A stretch of 10,000 bases of DNA, from NCBI GenBank assembly GCA_020216745.1, contig JAIWNQ010000082.1:1-10000 (forward strand), given 5' to 3'. The stretch is from Candidatus Hydrogenedens sp. Lineage in GTDB: Bacteria; Hydrogenedentota; Hydrogenedentia; Hydrogenedentales; Hydrogenedentaceae. This document shows positions 1 to 6,704 of the stretch, one piece after another. Position 1 is the stretch's first letter. Each line of letters opens with the position of its first letter. Below the pieces are notes generated by a model, which saw only the letters and a program-made list of their open reading frames with translations, made no database searches and was not told the DNA's origin. Both the position numbers and the translations under genes were made by a program.

Positions 1-309
1 CTCGTTACTTTATTCTTTTAGTTTAGACATAGTATTGAAAATGTAATTGCATTATAAAATAAAGAATCTCTTTCCTATCTTGATTTCAACACCTTACAAA
101 TAAATTAGCTACTTTTTTAATCAATATACTTTAAGTGTTATTAATAACAGAATAAAAAGACTGACTGTAAAAATAATCTAAATACTGCTTTATTATAACT
201 TATCGTATTTAATAAGAGGAATTGATTGTTATAGAGAGAATAATAATCGTTTAAACCTTATAAAGAGTATCAAAAACAATAAATACGATATTCATTTTTA
301 ACCTTTATA
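1..309. other. AT-rich intergenic region with no recognisable gene
   Basis: This stretch is strongly AT-rich and broken by stops in every frame. I see no open frame of useful length, no tRNA-like cloverleaf and no GC-rich hairpin followed by a T-run. It is probably the long 5' intergenic region of the surface-protein gene downstream. Any gene to the left lies outside the window. Confidence 0.6.
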
Positions 310-318
310 TGGTATAAT
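310..318 (+). promoter_or_regulatory. Extended -10 promoter of the EGEG surface-protein gene
   Basis: A perfect TATAAT at 313-318 is preceded by TG at 310-311, giving the extended -10 form TGnTATAAT. The -35 region is poor; the best match is TTCATT at 291-296 with a 16-nt spacer, as expected when an extended -10 compensates. Transcription would begin near 325, leaving a leader of about 45 nt before the ATG at 370. This is a sequence match only. Confidence 0.55.
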
Positions 319-369
319 TTCTACAAACTATAAAAAATAAATATCAAAAATTTAGTGAGGCAAAAGGAT

Positions 370-2841
370 ATGAAAAAAGTATTACTTCAAGTAAAAACAA
401 AAAAGTCAAATATTATTTACTGCTATGTCTTGTTATCACTTGTCTTTTTAATGAACAACGCTTTTAGTGTTATATCAATTGATACAATCGAAAAGTTAAG
501 CAAGATTGGTAAAGACCCTGACTACCCCATGGATGGGGAGTACGAAATTACTCAAGACATTGATGCGAGAGAAACATTAACTTGGAATCTTAATACAGGA
601 TTTGAATCTATTGGAAGTGAAGATAATCGTTTTATGGGTAAGTTGAATGGTAATAACCATGTTATTTGGGGTTTATATATAAATTCACCAAAACTTAATT
701 ATAAGGGTTTGTTCGGCAGTATCGGTAACACTGCAGTTATAAGTAATTTAGGATTACAAGATGTTAATATATCAGGTAGATATTATGTAGGAGGTATTAC
801 CGCTCAAAATTATGGAGGAAAAATTGAAAATTGTTTTGTTATAGGTGGTTCTATTTCTGGAGAATCAAGTGTAGGTGGTATTGTTGGAGATAATTATGGA
901 CAAGTTTATGAATGCTATTCAATAGTAAAAATTATAGGTTCAAAAAACAATAGTAGTAACATTGGCGGATTAATTGGTTACAATAATCAGATGGGGAGTA
1001 TTGTATACTGCTATTCGGCTGGATACATAAACGCTTCTGGCACGTATATAGGTGGTTTAATCGGAGCAAATGGTAATAGAACAATGGAAAATACAAGTTA
1101 TTGGGATATAGATGTATCAGGACAAACCACTTCCGCCCATGGTATAGGAAAAAATTCAAGCGAGATGAGGAAGATGTCTACTTTTGTAGATTGGGATTTT
1201 GTGAATTGCTGGCAGATAAAGGAAAATGTAACATATCCATATTTCGTAAACCAGAACGTATTCATCCCAAATTTAGAACAAAAAGACAAAGATGAATCAA
1301 TAACTCTGCTGAACAATCAATATTTAGTCATAGCAGAGATTACTCAACAATGTAGTAACGATATTCCTCAAAATAAAGTAATTAGTAGTTCCCCTGGATT
1401 TGGTGAGGTAATATTTCAGGGAAATACCGTGTCACTTTTAGTATCTACGGGTCCATGTTCGGAAGGTGAGGGTATAATAGAAGGTGAAGGAGTATTGGAA
1501 GGGGTTTTAGAAGGCACATCGGAAGGCGAGGGAGTGCTGGAAGGCGTTCTAGAGGGCATATCGGAGGGAGAGGGTGCCCAAGAAGGTGAAGGAATAACAG
1601 AAGGAACGACAGAGGGGATATTGGAAGGCGAGGGGGTAATAGAAGGAGAAGGGTTGTTTGACCCATGTCATATAGATGGATGTGAAGAGGTATGCGATGA
1701 TGTATTAGGGGAGAGCCATTTTGAGGAGGATTTACGTTGGTTATATGGGCTTGCTGGTGTGAATGCGGACACTGCGGATTTGGATAGGAATGGGATGTTA
1801 GATGTAGTTCAAGCATGGTTATTGGATGAGGTATTACGAGATAAGGGATATGTGGTTCATTGTTGTGTGAAGATTGTATATCGTAAGAATGTAGAAGCTT
1901 CGAAAGCGTATGCAGACGCAATAAAGGAAGTAAAGCCAGCAGTATTTTTAATAATAGACAGGACTAAGTTTGAGGGAGTGATAGCAGGGTTAACAACGGT
2001 AGGTGAGCAGAGTATGATAGATACGATAGATATGCTATTAGGGATGATAGATAATTTGCCGATAGGGGTGCCAATGCCAGACACGGGGACATTTGATTTA
2101 AGTATGTCTCGGTATTTAAGTATCATTGGTGATGCGGACATGGATGGGGCATGTAACATAGGTGAATACCGCTGGGCATTAGACAATGGAATAGGTATAG
2201 ATGGCTATCAGCAGAATGTATTAGATGCAAGTGCGGTAGACAACGGAGGTGGTTGTGTATTGTGTCCTGAAGGAGAAGGAGTTCTGGAAGGCGAGGGGAT
2301 GTTAGAAGGTGAGGGAATTGTAGAAGGTATTATAGAAGGTATACCCGCAGAAGGTGAAGGCATACTGGAAGGTGAGGGTATAATAGAAGGTTCTATAGAG
2401 GGTATATCGGAAGGCGAGGGAGTGCTGGAAGGTAGTTTAGAGGGTATATCGGAGGGAGAAGGTGTTCAAGAAGGTGAAGGAATGATAGAAGGTGAAGGAA
2501 AGTTGGAAGGTATTAATGAAGGAACTGGAGGAAGTGAGGGGGTAACAGAAGGGGAAGGTATTACTGAAGGTGAAGGAAAGTCCGAGGGTATTAATGAAGG
2601 ACGTATTGAGGGAGAGGGTAAAGTTGAAGGTTCCAAAGAAGGGAGTGTTGAAGGGAAAAATGGAGAACAACCATCTCCAGAAGGAAGTACAGGTGGAAAT
2701 GAAAATACAAAAGAAAAAGGTTGTGGTTGTGGTGGAAAATCAATAAATGAAAAGGATACATGGTGGAAATATTTGATAGATTTATTACTGATGGGAGTAT
2801 TAGTATTTGCAATGACAGGTTTACAGAAGAAGGAGAAATAA
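370..2841 (+). CDS. Secreted surface protein: GLUG repeats, PASTA-like domain, two EGEG tracts, EF-hand loops and Cys-rich C-terminal anchor
   Basis: I do not recognise this as a named gene; it is 823 aa from the chosen start. An open GTG exists at 355, but the GTGAGG at 355-360 is well placed as the Shine-Dalgarno for ATG 370. Visible order: basic N-terminus and hydrophobic signal segment (about 15-32); GLUG-like Gly/Tyr repeats (about 138-255; GGI, GGLIG motifs); a PASTA-like stretch (about 312-363) ending in STGPC; EGEG tract 1 (365-428); a Cys-containing domain with EF-hand/dockerin-type loops at 470-481 (D470, D472, N474, G475, D478) and 588-599 (D588, D590, D592, N596, E599); EGEG tract 2 (634-762); then GCGCGG (784-789), a membrane helix (about 801-818) and tail QKKEK. 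This suggests an exported, envelope-anchored protein that may bind calcium. Its role (adhesin, scaffold or matrix protein) cannot be read from sequence. It is a lone gene facing the convergent tRNA. Confidence 0.88.
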   Translation: MKKVLLQVKTKKSNIIYCYVLLSLVFLMNNAFSVISIDTIEKLSKIGKDPDYPMDGEYEITQDIDARETLTWNLNTGFESIGSEDNRFMGKLNGNNHVIWGLYINSPKLNYKGLFGSIGNTAVISNLGLQDVNISGRYYVGGITAQNYGGKIENCFVIGGSISGESSVGGIVGDNYGQVYECYSIVKIIGSKNNSSNIGGLIGYNNQMGSIVYCYSAGYINASGTYIGGLIGANGNRTMENTSYWDIDVSGQTTSAHGIGKNSSEMRKMSTFVDWDFVNCWQIKENVTYPYFVNQNVFIPNLEQKDKDESITLLNNQYLVIAEITQQCSNDIPQNKVISSSPGFGEVIFQGNTVSLLVSTGPCSEGEGIIEGEGVLEGVLEGTSEGEGVLEGVLEGISEGEGAQEGEGITEGTTEGILEGEGVIEGEGLFDPCHIDGCEEVCDDVLGESHFEEDLRWLYGLAGVNADTADLDRNGMLDVVQAWLLDEVLRDKGYVVHCCVKIVYRKNVEASKAYADAIKEVKPAVFLIIDRTKFEGVIAGLTTVGEQSMIDTIDMLLGMIDNLPIGVPMPDTGTFDLSMSRYLSIIGDADMDGACNIGEYRWALDNGIGIDGYQQNVLDASAVDNGGGCVLCPEGEGVLEGEGMLEGEGIVEGIIEGIPAEGEGILEGEGIIEGSIEGISEGEGVLEGSLEGISEGEGVQEGEGMIEGEGKLEGINEGTGGSEGVTEGEGITEGEGKSEGINEGRIEGEGKVEGSKEGSVEGKNGEQPSPEGSTGGNENTKEKGCGCGGKSINEKDTWWKYLIDLLLMGVLVFAMTGLQKKEK
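1462..1653 (+). repeat. EGEG repeat tract 1 in the surface protein
   Basis: About 64 residues of degenerate units of the form E-G-E-G-x-x or E-G-x-x, where x is mostly Val, Leu, Ile, Thr or Ser. Codons vary (GAA/GAG, GGT/GGC/GGA/GGG), so the pattern is conserved more at protein level than at DNA level. The tract joins the PASTA-like stretch to the Cys-containing EF-hand domain and is strongly acidic, consistent with an extended linker or stalk. Confidence 0.9.
1519..1604 (+). repeat. 86-bp direct repeat, copy 1 (partner 2407-2492)
   Basis: Aligned by eye without gaps, 1519-1604 and 2407-2492 match at 76 of 86 positions. The first 26 bases are identical, including the shared core GGCGAGGGAGTGCTGGAAGG. 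The copies lie 888 bp apart, a multiple of three, so both are read in the same frame. This points to an intragenic duplication that seeded or extended the second EGEG tract. Confidence 0.8.
2269..2655 (+). repeat. EGEG repeat tract 2 in the surface protein
   Basis: About 129 residues of the same Glu-Gly units as tract 1, roughly twice as long, becoming richer in Lys, Asn and Ser toward the end before a GEQPSPEGSTGG linker. It separates the second EF-hand loop from the C-terminal Cys motif and membrane helix, so it is placed to hold the folded domains away from the membrane. Part of it (2407-2492) closely copies part of tract 1 (1519-1604). Confidence 0.9.
2407..2492 (+). repeat. 86-bp direct repeat, copy 2 (partner 1519-1604)
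   Basis: Second copy of the intragenic direct repeat in EGEG tract 2. Ten mismatches to copy 1 fall after the identical first 26 bases, and several are synonymous third-position changes (GGC/GGT, GAG/GAA). That suggests the duplication is not brand new and has been kept under coding constraint. Confidence 0.8.
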
Positions 2842-2926
2842 ACGACAGTTAAGTTGATAGTAAGTTTATAATTAGGTTAGTGGTAAAAATTTTAACAAAC
2901 TATTTTTTGACTGTGTCAATAAAAAA

Positions 2927-3002
2927 TGGCTGCCGGACTAGGACTCGAACCTAGACATGCCTGATCCAGAGTCAGGTGCCCTACCAATTAGGCGATCCGG
3001 CA
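2927..3002 (-). tRNA. tRNA-Gln (anticodon CTG), CCA end encoded
   Basis: The reverse strand folds into a full cloverleaf. The 7-bp acceptor stem pairs TGCCGGA (5' end at 3002) with TCCGGCA (2931-2937). The anticodon stem CCTGA/TCAGG closes the loop CTCTGGA, giving anticodon CTG at 2967-2969, with T33 before it and a purine after. The T arm is CTAGG-TTCGAGT-CCTAG. The discriminator base is G (2930), usual for glutamine tRNAs, and CCA is encoded at 2927-2929. It reads CAG codons. It lies convergent with the surface-protein gene and divergent from the glycoside-hydrolase-like gene, and looks intact. Confidence 0.96.
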
Positions 3003-3021
3003 ACCGCATTATTAGGATAAT

Positions 3022-3052
3022 ATTATAAGAAAAGACCCTCTATTAATTTCAA
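3022..3052 (-). promoter_or_regulatory. Putative promoter of tRNA-Gln
   Basis: On the reverse strand a perfect TATAAT (3022-3027) lies 19 nt before the tRNA 5' end. TTGAAA (3047-3052) is a good -35 match, though the 19-nt spacer is longer than ideal. Transcription would start about 12 nt upstream of the mature tRNA, leaving a short leader for RNase P. Motif match only. Confidence 0.45.
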
Positions 3053-3078
3053 ATTATATTTAAATCTTTGTTCTATTT

Positions 3079-3107
3079 TTGTGTTTTTATCTCTCTTTCT
3101 ATATACT
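3079..3107 (+). promoter_or_regulatory. Putative promoter of the glycoside-hydrolase-like / BASS operon
   Basis: TTGTGT (3079-3084) and TATACT (3102-3107) are separated by exactly 17 nt and lie about 60 nt before the ATG at 3167. The region is very T-rich, so chance matches are likely. The intergenic space also holds the divergent tRNA promoter. Confidence 0.4.
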
Positions 3108-3166
3108 TATAGATTATAGCGTGGGTGTCTGTTTAATATTATTCTTATCAATATGAAGGAAATGTT

Positions 3167-5644
3167 ATGCAGAAAAAGTTTATAAAATTTGGTTTGGTAT
3201 TGGTTTTTTGTCTATTTCTTAAAAATGGGTTTGATTATTCTTTCGGTGATACAGGACATTTAATCTCTACTATTGCTTTGTCTTCCCATGGTGACTCTGG
3301 AAGTAAAAGTATTTACGATGTGTTGAAAGAACCATTACCGCCAGAGGACTTGGTTTGTGAGGAGAGGGAAAATACTATTGTTGTTCAGGGACCAACTTTC
3401 AATTATGTTGTTGACAAAAACACAGGTGCTATTTCGGATATTAAGGTGATGCGTGAAGGGTCGGTAGTAATTAAAATGACAGAACCATTAAATGTCTTGA
3501 TTGATGATGAAAGTCTTGTTAACAATATGAGAGGAGAAACCGCTGTTGAAGTTAAAGAGAAGAATCAGGTTGTGCTTCTAACAAAGGGTAAGTGGGGTTC
3601 AGATATTTCCTGTTCGATACGAACTACTATTTATAATGATGGTGTAGTTGTATCACAATTTGTTTTGACACCCGAATCGGATAAATCACTACTACAGGGG
3701 ATACGGCAAGAGTTAAGTGCATGCGGTCACTTTTCACATTACCTACATAAACGTAGGGACACGTATGGTTTTGATTGTTATCAAGGTGAGATACCGAAGG
3801 TAGGGGAGACTGCTCGAGTATATACACCAACTTCATGTTTGGAAGTGTATAGTAATAAGTCTGCATTAGCCATATTTACAGATATGGGTGATTATTATCG
3901 TTCTCCGCAGGAGTTAGACACAGGAGCCGTTCGGGTAGATTCAAATCAAGATGATAATGTCTCTGTACATATTCATCAGCATATCATTCATGTGGGTGAG
4001 AAAGGTAACCCTTATATCCTAAAAGCAGAAACCCCCTTTACCTTTCGTATAGGTCTGGCAGTGGCACCGAATCGCTTGCCTCATCTGCGTCGTCATGATT
4101 TACGTATGTTTATCTGGATTGGAGATGAAAAATATCCTTATCCGACAGATGAAGAAATTTGGACAGTTGCTCAATTAGGTTATACTCTGTTTCAGATGCA
4201 TCGCTTGGGTCCTCCAGGTGAACCGCGTCCACCAGCAGAAGAATTAGACCGAGTTATTAAAACTGTGCATGATGCAGGTATGTTATTTATCTGGACCGCC
4301 AATGCAGACTTACAATATGCCCATGCATCAGAAGTAGTCAGGAGAATGAAAGAGGGTAGCTGGGCAGAATGGGAAGGCTTTAATTATGGAGGGCGGTATA
4401 CTGCGACAATGGATCCGTTTTGTGACCTTGTTGCAACCTGTCTTGCTTCCCCCAATGGTTTGGCGGATTATCGGATGGAATGCAACCGTCGAATGATGGA
4501 ACGATATCCTGTGGATGGAATGTATATAGATGATAATTTGGCATATTCTAACTGTAAACGGTGGAAGGAACATAACCATCCGCAAGAAGTATATGATTGT
4601 TTAATTGAATTGCATGATGTTAATTGGCGTCGACGAGAGACATTAAAGGAAAAGATTCCACATGTGGTATTGATTGAGCACTGTAGCAAAGCTTTCATTT
4701 TACCCGTTATTGCACCTTTTGATGTTCATCTTTTCGGAGAGGGCTATGACTTTTCATCTGTAGAGGAATTCCGAGTAACCTTTGGCTCGTTTGAAAATAT
4801 GTATGGGCAGGGGTGTCTATATGCAGGTGATGATGAGAGCCAGCGATGCCCAGCAGAATCTGCTTATACTTTTGACTTACTTACAGGAGGGGGACAATAT
4901 TGTTCTATTGATTGGCGACTCTGGTCCCAAAAATTTCCCTATGCCACAGGTGTTCATCTTGCAGAAGTGCTATATATTAAGGCATATAACTTGATGCAGT
5001 TTTATTTTGGTATGTATGAAACCGAACCATGGCTTGAACTAAAAACATCTATCACCGGTACTTATTCAGTGCTATACCATAATAGAGTTTGGGATGACTA
5101 TCTGATTATTCTTGCTAATAGAACAGGTGATAAACAGGATTGTACTCTTATAGATTTAAAAGACCATATCCCGCAGGATGAACATTATATATTTTATGAT
5201 ATACATCAACGCAATGCTGTTTCGCTTCAAAAAAACCAGATACAAAAAGTATTTACAGAGGTACCATTGGAACCTTATCAAATGAAAAGTTTTTATGTCC
5301 GACCTATTTCATCAGACGAACCAAATCATCTATGGGGAGGGAAGAGGATATCAGAACTTTGGGATAACGAGTCAAGTACCCTGACAGTTAAATTAGATGC
5401 CCCCTTAAGATTGGAAGATTGGGTTATATTCAACAAAGGGAAAAGAACCATTGATAAAATTACAGTGGATGGCAAACCTACAGATTTTTATTATGACCCT
5501 GCTAAAGATTTAATTTTTGGTAAAATAACTTATACAGCCCGACCTGTAGTGATTAGTTTACATACTATTCCAACCAATAATATAAAAGATAGTGCAATGT
5601 CCTTGCCCGAGGAGAAACTCCCTCCATTAGAATTAAAAGAGTAA
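3167..5644 (+). CDS. Secreted TIM-barrel glycoside-hydrolase-like protein, family unassigned
   Basis: Predicted exported carbohydrate-active protein of 825 aa. GAAGGA at 3155-3160, 6 nt before the ATG, supports this start. A basic N-terminus and hydrophobic stretch (about 4-20) form a signal peptide. Residues about 66-310 look beta-rich, with a TIVVQGPTFNYVVDKNTGAI-type opening seen in N-terminal sandwich domains of many glycoside hydrolases. A (beta/alpha)8-like region follows from about 313 (RMFIWIG), with strand-end motifs FIWTANAD (374-381), DGMYIDD (450-456), LIEHCS (502-507), FGEGYD (523-528) and AGDDES (553-558). D455 or D456 is a likely nucleophile, with E504, E525 or D555 as acid/base candidates; these roles are inferred. 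A C-terminal beta domain (about 700-800) follows. Clan GH-D-like families (GH31/GH36), DUF6259 and DUF6067 are possible relatives that I cannot separate by eye. The transporter gene starts 12 bp downstream. Confidence 0.75.
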   Translation: MQKKFIKFGLVLVFCLFLKNGFDYSFGDTGHLISTIALSSHGDSGSKSIYDVLKEPLPPEDLVCEERENTIVVQGPTFNYVVDKNTGAISDIKVMREGSVVIKMTEPLNVLIDDESLVNNMRGETAVEVKEKNQVVLLTKGKWGSDISCSIRTTIYNDGVVVSQFVLTPESDKSLLQGIRQELSACGHFSHYLHKRRDTYGFDCYQGEIPKVGETARVYTPTSCLEVYSNKSALAIFTDMGDYYRSPQELDTGAVRVDSNQDDNVSVHIHQHIIHVGEKGNPYILKAETPFTFRIGLAVAPNRLPHLRRHDLRMFIWIGDEKYPYPTDEEIWTVAQLGYTLFQMHRLGPPGEPRPPAEELDRVIKTVHDAGMLFIWTANADLQYAHASEVVRRMKEGSWAEWEGFNYGGRYTATMDPFCDLVATCLASPNGLADYRMECNRRMMERYPVDGMYIDDNLAYSNCKRWKEHNHPQEVYDCLIELHDVNWRRRETLKEKIPHVVLIEHCSKAFILPVIAPFDVHLFGEGYDFSSVEEFRVTFGSFENMYGQGCLYAGDDESQRCPAESAYTFDLLTGGGQYCSIDWRLWSQKFPYATGVHLAEVLYIKAYNLMQFYFGMYETEPWLELKTSITGTYSVLYHNRVWDDYLIILANRTGDKQDCTLIDLKDHIPQDEHYIFYDIHQRNAVSLQKNQIQKVFTEVPLEPYQMKSFYVRPISSDEPNHLWGGKRISELWDNESSTLTVKLDAPLRLEDWVIFNKGKRTIDKITVDGKPTDFYYDPAKDLIFGKITYTARPVVISLHTIPTNNIKDSAMSLPEEKLPPLELKE

Positions 5645-5656
5645 AAGGAAGAGGGT

Positions 5657-6583
5657 ATGATTGTTTTTCAAATATTTTCGAGAATGATGGTAGTGTGGGT
5701 TATTCTTGCAGGTATAATTGGTTATTTTTTTCCACCAGTGTTGACTATTTTTAATCCATATAAAGACTGGTTCTTCATGTTTACCATGGCAGGTATAGGT
5801 GTAGTATTAAAAATTGAAGATTTCATTCCAATAGTTAAACGACCCCATTGGGTATTGTTAGGCACAATTGCCCAGTTTGTAATTATGCCTCTTCTGGGAT
5901 TTTTAATAGCCAAAGGATTGCAATTACCTCCTTCATTAGCCATTGGTGTTATATTAGTCGGCTCTACACCTGGAGCCATGGCTTCCAATGTTATTTCATA
6001 TATGGCAGGAGCAGATGTGGCATATTCCGTAGCACTAACCAGCACAAGCACTTTGTTATCTCCCATACTCACACCCCTGTGTACCTATATTTTTGGGAGT
6101 GTATATATTTCAGTGCCTTTCTGGGGTATGTTTATGAGTATTATCAAAATGGTAATTGTTCCACTAATGGTAGGTTTTGCTATTCGCTATCTACTCAAAG
6201 AACGAATTAACAAGGTGGTAGATGTATTTCCTGCTATATCTTCTCTGTGTATTGCATTCATTTGCGGTCTGGTTGTAGCACTAAATGCGGATAAATTCGG
6301 AGATGTGTCCTTACTTATCTTCTCTGCTGTGGTTTTCCATAACTTCTTAGGTCTTATCTTAGGTTATGGAGCAGGAATTTTATATCGCTTTGATGAAAAG
6401 AGGAAACGGACATTAGCCATCGAAGTAGGCATGCAAAACGCAGGCTTAGGTGCAGTACTGGCATTAAATCACTTCTCTGCAGAAAGTGCCCTACCAAATG
6501 CATTATTTGCAACATGGTGCATTATAACCGCATCCATTCTCGCAGAACTCTGGCAATGGAAAAACAGAAAAGAACACCCTTAA
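5657..6583 (+). CDS. BASS-family sodium/organic-anion symporter
   Basis: Inner-membrane transporter of the bile acid:sodium symporter superfamily (SBF/BASS), 308 aa, the usual bacterial length. About ten hydrophobic segments cover the whole chain. Two family signatures are clear: VGSTPGAMASN at 101-111, the crossover region with the conserved Pro-Gly-Ala and Asn, and EVGMQNAGLG at 256-265, the Glu/Gln-Asn motif that helps bind sodium. LTSTSTLLSPILTP (127-140) matches the family's Ser/Thr-rich segment. Bacterial relatives import bile acids, pantoate, pyruvate-like acids or other organic anions with sodium; the substrate here is unknown. AAGGA at 5645-5649 lies 7 nt before the ATG, and the gap to the preceding stop is 12 bp. 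It is therefore probably co-transcribed with the glycoside-hydrolase-like gene and may import an acidic sugar or other anion released by it. Confidence 0.9.
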   Translation: MIVFQIFSRMMVVWVILAGIIGYFFPPVLTIFNPYKDWFFMFTMAGIGVVLKIEDFIPIVKRPHWVLLGTIAQFVIMPLLGFLIAKGLQLPPSLAIGVILVGSTPGAMASNVISYMAGADVAYSVALTSTSTLLSPILTPLCTYIFGSVYISVPFWGMFMSIIKMVIVPLMVGFAIRYLLKERINKVVDVFPAISSLCIAFICGLVVALNADKFGDVSLLIFSAVVFHNFLGLILGYGAGILYRFDEKRKRTLAIEVGMQNAGLGAVLALNHFSAESALPNALFATWCIITASILAELWQWKNRKEHP

Positions 6584-6605
6584 AAATATATATATTTGTA
6601 ATTAC

Positions 6606-6641
6606 AGATTCATGAGAGTTGTCTTTTACATATCTGAATCT
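6606..6641. repeat. Inverted repeat upstream of the nucleotidyltransferase promoter
   Basis: AGATTCA (6606-6612) and TGAATCT (6635-6641) form a perfect 7-bp inverted repeat with a 22-nt gap. The right arm overlaps the expected -35 position of the promoter whose -10 is at 6657-6662. This is the layout of an operator or half-site pair. In AT-rich DNA a 7-bp match can also arise by chance. Confidence 0.3.
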
Positions 6642-6656
6642 ACTGCATTATTTTTG

Positions 6657-6662
6657 TATAAT
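6657..6662 (+). promoter_or_regulatory. Putative -10 box for the nucleotidyltransferase / small-protein pair
   Basis: A perfect TATAAT is present, with only a weak -35 (CTGAAT at 6634-6639, 17-nt spacer). Transcription would begin near 6669, about 36 nt before the GTG start at 6705 and downstream of the alternative ATG at 6612. If the promoter is real, the longer reading of the gene is excluded. Confidence 0.45.
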
Positions 6663-6704
6663 CTATTTATTATTATAGTCTCTGTAAAAAACAAGGGTTA
6701 TAGA

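Noticed and set aside
355..369. GTG start at 355 for the surface protein
   Set aside because: The GTGAGG bases at 355-360 are better read as the Shine-Dalgarno for ATG 370, which also gives a normal signal peptide.
1445..1921. Reverse-strand open frame of 158 codons, rich in Pro, Leu and His
   Set aside because: It is the antisense shadow of EGEG tract 1 and the following domain. Repeated GAA/GAG and GGN codons read backwards give Leu/Pro/Ser-rich strings without stops.
1462..2655. CRISPR array or DNA-level tandem satellite
   Set aside because: The repeats are short, degenerate and in frame with variable codons and no uniform spacers. They are coding repeats of a Glu-Gly-rich protein.
5722..6072. 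Reverse-strand open frame of 116 codons
   Set aside because: It is antisense to the BASS transporter, whose family motifs are clear in the forward frame.
6584..6597. 14-nt palindrome AAATATATATATTT after the BASS gene as a terminator
   Set aside because: It is all A/T with no loop and no GC stem, so it would not form a stable intrinsic terminator.
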